Positions 36,681 through 49,394 of a stretch of DNA of 64,000 nt are shown in pieces. This DNA comes from Liolophura sinensis. Lineage: Eukaryota; Mollusca; Polyplacophora; Chitonida; Chitonidae. The notes beneath the pieces were generated by a model. The model did no database searches. It saw nothing but the letters and a program-made list of their open reading frames with translations, and was not told the DNA's origin. The DNA is taken from positions 6,625,435-6,689,434 of the forward strand of contig NC_088296.1 of NCBI RefSeq assembly GCF_032854445.1, written 5' to 3'. Positions within the stretch are counted from its first letter, which is position 1, and the number at the start of each line of letters is the position of its first letter. The position numbers and the translations under genes are program-made.

Positions 36681-36942
36681 TACGAACTGTGTGAAAGTAT
36701 GACAGCATGTATGTTTACAACTCTTCAATGCAAACGTATATTCAGGGGCGAGTCTTTAATACGAAAATATGTCTGGTTTGCAGATCAAAGATGGCGTATC
36801 TAAAGCTAGATGAAAATGTATGAGTCTGTCTGATTACGGCAGGAATCCTGATATAGCCTATAGCGCTATAGACTCTAAATGAGAACACCTTGTATTATAC
36901 AGGAACCTTACGTATAAGCCGGTGGGGGGGGGGGGGGGGGGG

Positions 36943-37198
36943 GGCTGGCTCAGTTGGTTAGCGCACAGCATACTGACCCAGGAGCCTCTCACGAATTCGG
37001 TCGCAGTGAGTTCAAGTCCAGCTCATGTTGGCTTCCTCTCCGGACGTACCTGAGGAGCTCTACCAGCAACCTGCCGATGGTCGTCGGTTTCCCCCGGGCT
37101 CTGCCCGATTTCCTTCCACCGTAAAGTTGGCCACCATGGTATAAGTGAAATATTCTTGAGTACGACGTAAAACACCAATAAAATAAATAAATACATAT
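36943..37198 (+). mobile_element. SINE family A, full-length, with 5' poly-G
   Basis: Box A GGCTCAGTTGGTTAGCGCAC and box B GTGAGTTCAAGTCC are intact. The G-rich 5' start of the family has become a run of about 20 G (36924-36943). Tail AATAAATAAATAC. Confidence 0.92.
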
Positions 37199-38065
37199 AA
37201 GCTGCTATAGAATACGTCATATTGTATCTTAGGTGTTTGTTACACAACATGATAGGGTTCAACCATATATAGGATTCACATAAAGAAAGCAATGTCCAAG
37301 TGTGTCTATTATTCAAATGCCCAGACTATATACGTGAGATGAAAAAATCATGAATGCAGTCCTGGAGATTATGCCTGTTGAATAAACCTAGCGCAGGAGT
37401 TAAAAATAAACTAATCACGTTACACAGTGACTAGCGCAATTGGTATATGTGGCCAGACCTAAGCCTGTTTTCTTAATTATGACACGCGTATGAATAGCTA
37501 ATGTTGCATAATTGATAATAAAGATAATTGTTGCTTAACACAGACTGAGTTATATCCCCGTGTTGTCATGGTTACCCGCGTGCAGTTAGCGTCAGGTTTT
37601 CTAAAACTAATTATTAGGTAGGTTAGTATAATTCGTTTACTATGCCAGTGACACCTAAGATTAAAGAGACAGATCTCTAACAATAATTCTGCTCAGGTTT
37701 CCAAGATTTATGTTCAGTTTGGGATCAATGATTGAATTTGTGTACACGTTGTACATGAAAAGGGCCTTGTGTGCGTACAGGCATGTACAACATCGGTTAT
37801 ATTCGCAGACGACCTTTCCATGTAGAAATGAGCAAGTCAGTGCTGCGTCATTTCCAACGTCTTAATGTACCTGAAGGAGTTGTCGCGCATTTACGTGTAT
37901 AGGCCAAAGTGCGGTTAAAATCTGTGAAGACGTCCCATTTGGTGTATGCTAGTATTGCTTTCACGTGAGATAATACTTCCCATCGAACCATCGAGATGTC
38001 AACACAACCCACGCCTTATTTGAAAACCCAATTCAATTCGTTTCCAATTGGATTCCAAATCTTAA

Positions 38066-38135
38066 TGTAGTACGTCTACTGTGTCACATCATAAAGTGAC
38101 ACTCTACTGTGTCACATCGTCAAGTGACACATCTC
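38066..38135. repeat. Short tandem duplication (CTACTGTGTCACATC)
   Basis: Two copies of about 28 bp: CTACTGTGTCACATCATAAA and GTGACACT followed by the same with CGTC. Confidence 0.7.
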
Positions 38136-38285
38136 CCTCCATTCTGATTGATTCACCCACCCTGTCTGGCCAAGTATGAGATTTTTTGTGACGTCTGATT
38201 GATAATCTATCGAAAAAACTTTAACGTTGGCATCCGAAGAATCAACATATATATATAGTATCAATATAAGTATAATAATAAGTAT

Positions 38286-38395
<110 letters not shown>

Positions 38396-38976
38396 TGTGT
38401 GAGTGTGTGTTGGCTTCTGAAAGTGCCCTTTTACCTTTCAGACATTAGATTAAATACAGTATATAGGTGTGTTATGAAAATACGTCCCTGTTGGTGTTTT
38501 GGTAGGAGGTACCAACATTTTCAATGAACTGACCTGTCTAAAATCAGAAAGACGCCTTAAAGTAGTGATTGACAACCCTACAAAGATCAATCACGTTGTA
38601 TATATGACAAAAATGTCCATGATTGTTGAGTAGTTCACTACATGTGAATAATGCATGTCAGTTCATATTTGTGCTGAAATAGATATTTAATTTAGTAGGC
38701 CTACCATATATCCAGAAACGAACCGTGACCTCTCCAGTTGTGTCAAACACTCTCGGACTTAATCTAGGCCCAAAAGAAGATATTTCGTCTTTTGAATTCG
38801 CGACACAGGACTAAGCTAATAGTAATTCTCATTGAAAGAGAGCAAACTGTATTAAACACAACACAATAAACTGTATAAGAACAGACGACAGGGTCACGGG
38901 TCATGCATGTGATCTCTCCCGTTCAGATACGGCTTCGTGGTCGTGATTCACGCACGAGGTATTACGCTGGTATCTA

Positions 38977-38979
<3 letters not shown>

Positions 38980-39038
<59 letters not shown>
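38980..39038. repeat. (TA)n microsatellite
   Basis: About 29 TA repeats. Confidence 0.97.
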
Positions 39039-39042
<4 letters not shown>

Positions 39043-41034
39043 GTACCTTATGTACATCTATATACAAGGTATGTACAAGTTAAAACTTATGCAGAATACA
39101 TGTTAGATGTTTATTTGTCCGGTATGCTGACACGTGTAGGCTACATATCAACAAGTCATTGCATGTTAGTATATACTAACGTCTATTTTTAGTTAACTTC
39201 ACTAAAAGAACTATGGAAGCCGTCATTAAATATACTTATCTAATATATAACTTAAATGTTGCCAAAAGTTAACTTTTTTGTTTTTTTTTTTAAGTAAAAT
39301 AAACTTTTTGAATATGGCGTTAAACAAAACCCATTTAAATAAAATTTAAAAAAAGAAAAGAAAAAGTTCAATGTCACAAATGTTATAGACTTACCATTAA
39401 GTTTATTGTATAAAAAGCTTCGTTCGCCTATTTGCTATCTATCTTCTGCATATAGGTTCGGCTATATGGCTTAATCCTTTGGGGGTAGGGGGTGGGCAGC
39501 GGTGTGTTAGTGTGGTTTTAGAACATGGGGATTAATGGTGGACAGGTGGATTTGGGTGTGAGATTTGAGAGGAGATGGATAGTGGATGTGAGACTAAGAT
39601 CCATTACCGCCTAGGGTGAGATGTCCTGCTGGGCGTCGGATTCTGTGACGTTCTGCTGGGGGTGGGAGTCTGAGGCGTGGGGCAAGGGTTTCCTGCTGGT
39701 GGGGGCGGTTTGGAGGGGGGAGGGATAGACACCCCTCTGCGGGGGTTACATTGTTTACGGGCTACATACAAGGCTATAATCTTTAGAAGAAAACTATCGC
39801 TCAGTTAACAATGACCTTTAGTCCCATATTAAAGATATAGCCAAAGTGATACAACAAAAGATTACGTGTAGCTTTTAATCTTCCAATTTTTAAAGAAACA
39901 AAATTAAAAGCTGACCTTGACATTCTACATAAGGGTGTGTCCTTACAATTAATGCCATTATGAATACCCGCTGCCCATGTGGTTTTGAAAAAAAAAAAAT
40001 CCTTAATGGCACCATATGTATGAACTGATGGGATAGCAAAGATGTCGAGAGGTGGGAGACTGACGAATAGGGGTGGGAGAGTTGGGAAAGGCTGGGGCCG
40101 GGGAGTCAACCGTTACCCATAGAGTGTGTATTACGCAAGGGACCTGCACGTATTTAGCTCCCCCACCCTTAACATCCTCCTCCCCTTGTCCGTTATACGC
40201 CATCTCACTTCACCAGTATATACACATCCATGCCAATATAAATCCGGTTACAGTATGTGTACATAACGCGTTTTTTTTCTTTTCACAGAGTAATTTCGCA
40301 TAATTCGTACTTTTGAAGTAATGTCATATCTGTTATGAGCCAATCATCAGCTCTGTCTTTGGTCACGTGAGGCTGCAGGAGGTGCAAGCAAAGCGAATTT
40401 ATCCTACCATCAGAAAATGAATATTAAAATATTTTTCTGCAAAAGTGACCAGGATATCACCTTCGAATATTTTAGTTTCTTGACACAGTACATTAAACTA
40501 CATTAGAAATTTGCAAAACTAGCCCATTTCGGCCATCTAGCCCTGATGTAAATTATTTATAATTCCCTGCTCCTTTGCGAAGAATCAACCAGATGTTTAC
40601 ATGTATGATTAGCCTAGAATGTGCCTAGAATCAAGTATTCTTGCAAAATGCTAGTTTGCCCCTTGAACAAAGTACTGGTTTGAGCTATCGAGGTTTGAAA
40701 CAGATTTTACCAGAGACGTGAGAAATGAGTTATGACACACTTTAACAGGTCCCACCCCCATCCTTCTTTATAACCACTTCACCCCACCCCATGAGCCACT
40801 CCTAAAAAGCAGTGTGATCCGAGTATTACCCTGTCATCAAGTCCTGTGGTTTGTAACAGATAATATTTGCTGACATAGTTTTCTTTCCATTTTAATGGTG
40901 AAGTTTTTCGTGTAACCAATTAAAGCAATCAAGTTCTGATTTCTTGGTACGTTCTTTTGACTTTCTGAAGTGTCAGTTAATAATATAAGTATAAGACCGT
41001 AACCAAATTACACCGTATCTAGCTACAACCAAAT

Positions 41035-41345
41035 CTTGAAAGTATACAAATGTTGCAATTTCTCAAAAATATGTTTCCACAAATATTGCAATTCTGAACA
41101 AATAATGTTTCTTTGATCTACATTACGTGGAATTAAATTGAGTGTAACTGGGTTTGAATTATATACTTAATCAAATAACTGAATAGTCGAGTACTAATAT
41201 TGCAACTTCTTGAAATATGTTTCCACAAATTGAACAAATAATGTGTCTTCTAAACTGTGACAAATTACTCGGTGTGCAACTAAGTATTCAAAGTTGCACT
41301 ACCTTGAAACATTTTCTTCCAATGTTTCTAATATTAACAAGTAAT
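41035..41345. repeat. Degenerate three-copy repeat upstream of the small gene
   Basis: Blocks starting near 41050, 41198 and 41293 share TTGCAA.TTCTTGAAATATGT, TTCCACAAAT and GAACAAATAATG in the same order, with heavy divergence. Confidence 0.5.
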
Positions 41346-41687
41346 GGGTGCGAAGTGTATAATGTAGTAAGCTACTTTGTAACATAAGTGGTACCATTAG
41401 TACGTCATGTACAAGGCATACAAGTTTAACAGTGTCCGCCATTGTGGTATAGAGGGTGGGTCTTAGGAGGAGAGAGGGTGTGGGGGGGTAGATTAGTTGA
41501 ACATCTGTTGGAGAGGGGTTTACCAAATCATGATTGGGCGTTGTTTCCGTTAATTAGAATACAAAGGGCCACTCAGTTATGCATCCGGGCTTCACAGACG
41601 CCACTAACACAACAACGTGTCACTAGGATGGCTAAAAGCAGATATGCGACACCCTCCCTCTTGAACCCCCCTTGAAACTGCGCCTCG

Positions 41688-41697
41688 CTGATTGGTC
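41688..41697 (+). promoter_or_regulatory. Inverted CCAAT box upstream of the small gene
   Basis: CTGATTGGTC is an inverted CCAAT motif of the type bound by NF-Y, about 57 bp before the ATG at 41754. No TATA box is evident at a suitable distance. The assignment as a promoter element is inference from motif and position. Confidence 0.4.
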
Positions 41698-41753
41698 AGT
41701 GGTTGGGGTCATAACCTTTAAATCTTCCGCAACCGGTTGTGTGTTATTCAGAC

Positions 41754-41809
41754 ATGGAGGCCACAGCGAATGATGGATGGAGGCATGAATATCTAGCCGA
41801 ACAGTGTGC
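41754..41809 (+). CDS. First coding exon of a small unrecognised plus-strand gene
   Basis: The start codon has good context (GACATGG) and 18 codons follow (MEATANDGWRHEYLAEQC), then two bases, then the consensus donor GTAAGT. A CCAAT-type box lies about 57 bp upstream. The open phase (two bases) is completed by the first base of the exon at 43434. The start was chosen because it is the first ATG after the promoter-like block and the frame runs straight to the donor. No signal peptide is visible. I do not recognise the protein. Confidence 0.5.
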
Positions 41810-43433
41810 GTAAGTTTATCTTTGAACTTAAATCGCCTCAACAATTTGCCTTGCAACAGTTTTGAAAGCTCCGGCGCTTATTTTTACGTTTTTGCCTCTT
41901 TTTTTTTTACATCTCTGAAGTACTGTATGAAATATTTTTCTCGTGTAAAGATAGCTCGTGATGACAGTGACATAGGCGTCACTTTAAGCAGTCCCTGTGG
42001 CCTGTGTCGCTCTATACCCCAGCTTATTTACAAAAGCACGTCACCTAGATATGCCATGCCAGTGTAAATAAGCCACCGACCTAGATACTCTTGTATTCGT
42101 GGACGGATAAATCTGTCTGTGTCAGTGTGTGTGAGAAAATCGAGTTATTTACAGCTCTTTAACAACCGGGGAATAGTTGGCTATCTGCTCATGGAACGTA
42201 CGCACGCATCGCTGCGCGTGAAACCTCTAATTCAGGCAGTCTTGTCAGTTGTATATTTATATATATATATATATTTGCTTTCTGTAACAGAAGGTGTTGT
42301 TTCAAGGACGAACTAGTGGCTTGTATGGTTTTGTGAACACTAATATCAAGGACTTTGTCCGGCTCGAGGAAAAAGTGAAACGTACCAGTGTGGCTGTTCA
42401 CGATAAGCCCCGCATGCATGGAGCAGCGCAGACCACGTGGCCGATCTGGCCATGCTTTCGCCCAGGTCCGCCTTGTAGTTGAACGCCGTTTCGCTTGGGT
42501 GGCGAGCGAGCACATGGGGGTTAAAAACAGTTGGACAGACGGTGTTGTTTTCGGGTGATTTCGCCAGCTGGGGGGGAACAGATGGTCTTCCACGCAAATT
42601 GTCTTTGTGGAGTGCTATGGTTGCCAACTGGGCTGTACGACATATTAGAAACTGTACACTGGCCAGCGTATCTTACAAATTGCACGAAGATGAAATTGTG
42701 GCTGTGGCCGTAAATGAAGACCACGTGGAGCATATATGCATCAATTTACCTGTCCCGCACGGATTCTAGCTTCCAGGTAAGACCGCTTAACATAGGTACG
42801 ACTGATCTGCGAGCAGATATACTAGCATATAGGCGTTCGTTAATTATGAACTTCAAATGTTAACTTGTTTTTTTAATTTTTTCCTCCGGCAATCCCATGT
42901 GTGTTTGTAAAAGAATTCATTCAAAGTTAAAGTGTTGCTCTCTCTCTTTCCCGTGAATGGTGGCTAGCCGAAGAACAGGTTGAGCTCGAACAAAAGGCAA
43001 AAAACTGGTTTCCCTGGAATTGAAACTTAAAGGTGATAGAGTATGCGCCTATCGGGTATGTCCGTAAGAGCACGAAACTTGCAATTTGCAAACATTTAAC
43101 ACAACCTTGGACAAAAAGGGGGTTGAGAATATATTACGCGTTTAGAAATGCTGTTATTATGTAGTTTATTGTAGTTTTGTACGATTAGGCCCGACTAAAA
43201 CTTAGAAAATTGGTTACTTATTCGAGGTTTATCTTAGCGTTAACTTAGCTAAATTACATATATAATGCATGTTCAAGCTAGCGGCATGTGCATCGATGTC
43301 TACGATCATATTGTATTCTACACATACATATGGCCTAAAAGATTTGTTAAATGTTGCTGTTGTTAAATACAGATTTTAAAATTATTTCTGGATTTAAGCG
43401 TTGTAAACTGATTGCATGTAAATATGATTGCAG

Positions 43434-43499
43434 TATACAGGGTATGGTAGAGGGCGTTTTTGCTGAAGAGCGATTTGACCTGATCCCCCCATCTTTGAG
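43434..43499 (+). CDS. Second exon of the small plus-strand gene
   Basis: ATTGCAG precedes 66 coding bases that end at GTAAGT. The first T completes an Ala codon with exon 1, and the frame reads IQGMVEGVFAEERFDLIPPSL, ending with two bases of an Arg codon. Both splice sites are good, the phase agrees with exon 1, and the composition is protein-like with an acidic stretch followed by a di-proline. The preceding intron is about 1.6 kb. A longer intervening exon set cannot be excluded. Confidence 0.55.
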
Positions 43500-43742
43500 G
43501 TAAGTTTGTGTATATTGCCCATTGTATGCTCTTACCAGCTAGGGCCTCTGCCCAGCTTATGGTACCCAACTATAAACTCCCAGTGGACAATACTCAATCT
43601 TACCTCAAAGATGGCTGCCATTGCAAACCATGTATTGATAATACATTTCAAAGGTTTGCTTGGAAGGAATATATTAAAGTTTCAGGAGTAGAAGTAATAT
43701 GTTATAACCATTTTATTAGATCTAATTTTTATACTTTTGGGG

Positions 43743-43914
43743 CCCTATGTGGGAAGGTCAGCAACCTGCGGATGGTCGGTCAGCAACCTGCGGATGGTCG
43801 TGGGTTTCCCCCTTTGCTCTGCTCAGTTTCCACCCACCATAATGATGGGCGCCGTTGTATAAGTGAAATATTCTTGAGTATGGCATAAAACACTCATCCA
43901 ATAAATAAATAAAT
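43743..43914 (+). mobile_element. 5'-truncated SINE family A with 13-bp target-site duplication
   Basis: Flanked by TATACTTTTGGGG at 43730-43742 and 43915-43927. It begins inside the body and contains a 22-bp internal tandem duplication (GTCAGCAACCTGCGGATGGT...). It lies in intron 2 of the small gene. Confidence 0.93.
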
Positions 43915-44775
43915 TATACTTTTGGGGAAAATTACTAGAGCATATACAGTATTTATATATGCATAGGTTGGTGAATTATCTGGTAAAGCACTTGTCTGCC
44001 TCCAAGCTATAGAATTTCATATGACATCCAGCAACAAATCTAGAAAACCTGAATATAGTATATTGTAAACCATTAAACCAGATGTCCAGACAACTGGTTT
44101 TAGTGATGTATCCATGGTGACAGCTATGATGCGTGTCATGAACAACTGTCCAGACAACAGGTGCTTCTGACTTTTAGGGCATCTACGAAAGTGACACCTG
44201 TCAGTATTGTGTTCTTTTATGTTCAGGTGTGTAGGGGGTGTGGAGTGACGTTAAAGAAAGTGGGGGTGTGGTAGGGTGGGGGGCGTGGGTAGTGACAAGA
44301 TGCCCGAGTGCTTAAGAAAGTAGAACAAGGCCAGTACCACTTCTTTGAATGGTAAACTGTGATAGCATTGTGCCACAGCCTTGATGCCTGATTGGATGTG
44401 TTTTTAAGAAGTGAAACTTCACTCTGAGCTGACACCATTAGATGAATGAATTGGGATCAAACCAAATTTGTCAAAATTTCCAAATATAACTAATCGAGCA
44501 CATGGGCAGTTTTTTTTTTTTTTTTTCCATGCATGGCGATCAGAAATCATTCAGAAATCTGCAATTGTAAGCATATATAATTGTAAGCAAGTAGCCCAAA
44601 CCACTTTGTTAATACATTTGCAAGATGGTGCAAGAAACAAACTTGGTATGTCTGTATATTACTGGTAACCTATTTGTTTCCACACAAACACTTTTTTGGG
44701 TGGAATGTGCCTCCCATTGTATCCTTGACCCTTTTAGTAAAGGTAGAGGTTTTTCATGTAATATATACATGTAGT

Positions 44776-44935
44776 ACGTGGGAAGGTCTGCCATCAACCT
44801 GCGGATGGTCGTGGGTTTCCCCCGGGCTCTGCCTGGTTTCCACCCACCATAAGGCTGGCCGCCGTTGTAGAAGTGAAATATTCTTGAGTAAGGCGTAACA
44901 CCAATGAAATAAATAAATAAATATATATGTATGTA
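44776..44935 (+). mobile_element. SINE family A, 5'-truncated
   Basis: GTACGTGGGAAGGTCTGCCA through AACACCAATGAAATAAATAA. It starts at the same truncation point as several other copies. It lies in intron 2 of the small gene. Confidence 0.9.
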
Positions 44936-45390
44936 TGTTTTTCATTTGAAAGCAGGTGTGGAAAGAAAACAACCGAGCCAAATGTCACAGAGCTAAGGTA
45001 AAGAATTGAGGGGTCAGGATTTAATTTGCCTATATCAATTGGGGACTGCTAGATGGGAGTGTAATTTATGGTCTGCTTCACAAGTGGGTTGGTAGTACTA
45101 CACAAGTAAGCCGGAAGTCGCCCCATGTCTTTGCACCAGTAACCATCAAGGTCCTTAGAACACTTGACATGGTTACTATAATTTGACCTACATGTGGGTC
45201 GATAGAAAGTGTTATTGCTTGTAGCATACACTAAGGCCTAATGTGGGTTATCAGAATGGGATATTAATCTGGACACTGACCTTACAAGATAGTTCCAGGC
45301 TAAAAAGTGTCCTTTTTAGTGAAAAATGGACCCAAATTAACCTTTTCAACTTTATACCAGTCACAATCAAAGGGGTAGCTGTGTTCAGGC

Positions 45391-45520
45391 ACCTTGATTA
45401 GGCCCAAGAGACACCTTGATTAGGCCCAAGAGACACCTTGATTAGGCCCAAGACACCTTGAATACACCAAAGAGACACCTTGAATACGCCAAAGAGACAC
45501 CTTGATTAGGCCAAAGAGAC
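45391..45520. repeat. 22-bp tandem array in intron 2 of the small gene
   Basis: Six copies of CACCTTGATTAGGCCCAAGAGA with a variant TGAATACACCAAAGAGA, about 135 bp before the acceptor of the last exon. Confidence 0.88.
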
Positions 45521-45654
45521 TGTGTCCCAAAGCCTGAAAAGGCAGATGGCAAGCTTGAACAGGCAGATTTCGTCAATTCATGCCATCCATTTTGATTTGG
45601 TTTCCTGGCCGTCCATGATGATAGTTCTGTTTATTTATTTCTTTTATTTTACAG

Positions 45655-45760
45655 AGTCTCAGCCCATATCGCTGGATCTGGAGTTAACCATCAGAATCAG
45701 GATTTGATAGAGTGGATTTTCTTGCCGGTCAGAAACTTGTCAAACTGTGGATTGTACTAA
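45655..45760 (+). CDS. Putative last coding exon of the small plus-strand gene
   Basis: A very strong pyrimidine tract and acceptor (TTCTTTTATTTTACAG) precede this segment. The first A completes an Arg codon from exon 2, then the frame reads VSAHIAGSGVNHQNQDLIEW and runs on to TAA at 45758, giving a predicted total of 75 residues. About 750 bases with no clear coding signal follow, up to a polyadenylation signal at 46512, consistent with a 3' UTR. A different frame stays open from 45712 to 45954, but entering it would need another acceptor. The exon boundary is more certain than the reading frame. Confidence 0.38.
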
Positions 45761-46511
45761 GTCTCACTAAAAAAAGACGGATACATTGTGCAGGTTCCCG
45801 TCATCACACATACCGCTATTCGGCAGATCAAGCAGAAATCGTCCAGATTTATTTTGCCATGTCTCCTTATCATTCCTTCGTCGAGTGTTTACTTGAAACT
45901 GGACGGAGAACTGATAAGGGCATGTTGGTGAATCGCTCGTCAGACGCCAAATAACCGGATTGTATGGCTTTGAAAGGAAAAGCAGCGCAAGATTTGCACC
46001 AACTATGGAAGAAGTGGGACTACATCTGTGGAGTTCCTGGATGCTTCCAGGCAGATCTTGTTTTATTTCTTTTTTATGTGTTTTATTTCTTTTCTTTTTA
46101 TTTATTTTTCTTTTCTTTTTGTTTTAGGGAGATCATGATTACTCTATCTTGCCCATATCCAGAAAGTTCAGATTTCGTAGCATGGCTCCAAACAGCTTGC
46201 CTGTCAGAAGCATATTAACACAGAACTTCAACTCGATACTGATGAATTCAAGAAGCGCAGAAGTCATGAATTTTGTAATTTACATGTACAGTTATAAATA
46301 TGCTCACAGCACATCAACGATGGGATGTTTCACTTTTGTTTCTTAGTGCCTTATATGTATGCAAAACCCTTAAAAAACCCTTAATGCTAACTTTAACATT
46401 GATTCAAACTCATGAATTTTGTTCTTCTGATTCAAAAGTTTGCTATGTGACTGTGCAATTGTTCATAAAGAAATTTGTTAAAAATGTCGACTGAGAGCTT
46501 CTTGGTGTAAT

Positions 46512-46517
46512 AATAAA
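46512..46517 (+). terminator. Polyadenylation signal of the small plus-strand gene
   Basis: AATAAA is followed 18-30 bases later by a GT-rich stretch (ATTGTTGTGTGG, about 46535-46546), the usual layout of a cleavage and polyadenylation site. It lies about 750 bp after the putative stop codon at 45758. Confidence 0.5.
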
Positions 46518-46547
46518 GAAATTTGACAAAATCAGATTGTTGTGTGG

Positions 46548-49394
46548 TAAACTGTCATATTCTAGTTTAAATGAATTGTTTTAATGTAGCTTGGTTAGTC
46601 CTACTGGAATCCAAAATGTATGACCTTGTCTATATGAGATATTGTGTTTTTTTCGATTGGAAATCAATCAATATTAGGATAACTATTGTAGAAGAGCAGT
46701 CCATCGAAGCAGATTTAAACAAATATTTTCCGCATAACATTTTTATCCAGTCTTATCCAATGTTTTGTCAGAAAATATTTGGAATTGACTAGACCTCCAG
46801 GATTTAGTTCATTGGCAACCAGGAAGTACCGGTATTTCAGTGCCTAGTATCATGACAAAGTACACAGTTCTTAGAACCATGCAAAGGACAGAAGTGGAAG
46901 TTTCATTGTGTAGTCAAACACATCAGGGTGTTTTGTGTTTATTAATACACATACAGGATAAAGTGAAATTTCACAAGTGTCTGTTGTCATGGAGCTGTGT
47001 ATACAATTATCACAAATCTGCAAAAAAAAAAACATTCTCAAAAATTACTAGTGAAACAAAATTTCATCAGATTTTTTTGATGAACAGGACAGGGGGAAGG
47101 AAAGATAAAGAAATCTTCACAAAAACAGCATAGTAAAATCATATAAGAATAAAACTCCATTTATATTCCCACGGGTGAAAATGGACATGTTATTTTCCAC
47201 AATCTAATTACAGGTGAACAAAATTGTTTCCAAATTCCAATGCCGATGAATTTTAGACCTTTTGTATTTCTTCAACCTTTTTGCAGTTTTACAAGAATTT
47301 TATTCCAGCATATTCTAAGAGCATTGCTCTGTATTGGACTGCTAAATTTATACTTTCTGTTCAGCCCTGGGATTGGATGACCCAACCACTGTAGTTTAGT
47401 CCTCCCCCCTCCCCTACCACCACGTCAAACTTAATAAGGTGCAAAACTGCACCGACAGTTGCTCTTTCTTGTGCAAACAGTTTGAGAGAGAAATTGCATA
47501 CAAGTGCAATGTGTAATAGGTTGCTTGACAGTGTTTGGGTGGAATAGTAGGTTCTGATTAAAAACCCAAGTGTTGTTAGGGCACTGCCTTTGACAACAAA
47601 AATTTTTGAGGAATTTGGGATAGCCTTCTAATGAATGTGTATGTTAAATGCTAATACATAAGGTTACTTCCTGTTTCATAGCAAATACATGATCATTGAT
47701 GTATTTCACGCAAATTTATCTGCAGCTCCCCCCTCCCAGCAGAATAACCACGATCTTGGTGTGCGTTATTTATGCAGCGTGTGCTCTCGCTGAGCGCCAG
47801 GTGCTGTTGCAGTTGCAGTGGATTGCAGCGCTGCTAATTGCGATTGCAGCAGCTGCACTGAGACATGCCCTTTGATTAACGGGAGCAAACTTCTGTAATT
47901 CTAACACACTGTGGTCAAGTCGAACAAATTATGTTTGACGTAACAGTCAGATAGTTTCGACTCTCAAAATATACTGTGACGGGTAAGGATAAAATCAAAG
48001 TTCACTAGTTTTACAAACATTTTTTCAAGCCTGGAAGCTTCCTGCAGGCTCAAACTTAGCATGAGCAAGGGTTACCTCCCTTAGTGACCTAATACCTACT
48101 GGTTAGGCATAGAATTGTCTAATTACGTGTATAGGGATAAATTTTTTTATATAGGTTTTCACAGCAGTAATCTCCCCTGAAAAACCTGTAAATCACTTAC
48201 TGTCTTCCACAAATGCACATTAAGTGCGCTGTATCTCTTTACCAGGAATCTATGCTTGCAGCACATCATTTTGGTTTGATCTCCAAGGGTGAAACTACGT
48301 GTGCATGAAGGTATCTTATGATAGGGAGAATAGGGTACCTTCTTAAAAATATCAAAGAAATATTCCATATTTTACAATAAATTTCGTTCTGGTTAAAACC
48401 TTTTAGATTAGGGTAAGTATAATATGCTTTTAATCTATTTACATGTATGCTGTTTGTCAAAATGTGCAGCATACAAGTAGCAACCATATTATACATGTGT
48501 AACAATTACTGATAAAAATGTAACAACTGCCATACAACTACAGTCAAAGTATTTACATCTTAACCTTTATGGGACGGAATGTACTTTTTAAAAATATTTA
48601 CATACACAGCAACAAAAAAGAAACATTTATAAATGTGATGCATGTAAATATAAGTATCCATTTGTTATTCAATTAAATTACTTTTTAAACGCAATGAAAC
48701 AATTTACAACAATGTTGCCAAAATTCACACCTGAAAGATGATCATAAATATAAGACAGACTTTTATATCCATAGATGATTTGTGTACCTGTAGCTAAAGC
48801 TGCTAATGGGAATTTGGCCAGTTCTACAAACAAACTGCGCAAAAAAACAAAAAAATGTACACGTATTGTCTTGTTTCAAACATAAATTTGCATGAACGAA
48901 CATTTACATCTCTGCATATTAGGGAAACTTTCATTTACTGATGAAAATACAAAAAAAACGAATAATACAAGATATTGACAAATAAAGTGGTCACACTCAA
49001 CAACTGATGGAACAGAATTGCCAGGATGAGACTCAAAAACTGCAAGATTGACAATTTCAGCAAACTGGCTGTAGCTTGGCTTGGTTTTACAAAATGATTT
49101 TCTTCATTTGCATTTGAAGATGGAATGTCTTATTTTCTTATTTTGTTTGCTGCTCACATTTGACCTTGCATGTTAGTTTGCAGCCGCCCAAGAAAAACTC
49201 ATTCGGCAGATAGATTTGATCAACCCTGTCAAAAATTCAATCCCTACCACTCAGATATCAGATAACCCGTCTCCCCTTTCCCGGTCTCTTCCCACCCCGC
49301 AAACTCTTCTTAAGGTACTTTATAGACAAATGGAGCACTTTGCAATATTAAGCCTTCCCATCACAAAAAAAACGTTACTGCTAGAAAAGCTGAA
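46548..49394. other. Space between two convergent genes
   Basis: No exon was supported. A minus-strand donor-like GTAAGT at about 48191 follows an open 54-base stretch in a suitable phase, but its acceptor is weak. The 3' UTR of the minus-strand gene may extend into this block. Confidence 0.45.

Noticed and set aside
42189-42769. Overlapping frames of 134, 96 and 93 codons on both strands in intron 1 of the small gene
   Set aside because: Several frames are open at once with no splice or start support, which fits GC-richer random sequence.
48192-48245. 54-base phase-0 stretch on the minus strand ending at GTAAGT
   Set aside because: The acceptor side lacks a pyrimidine tract and it lies downstream of the stop-containing exon.
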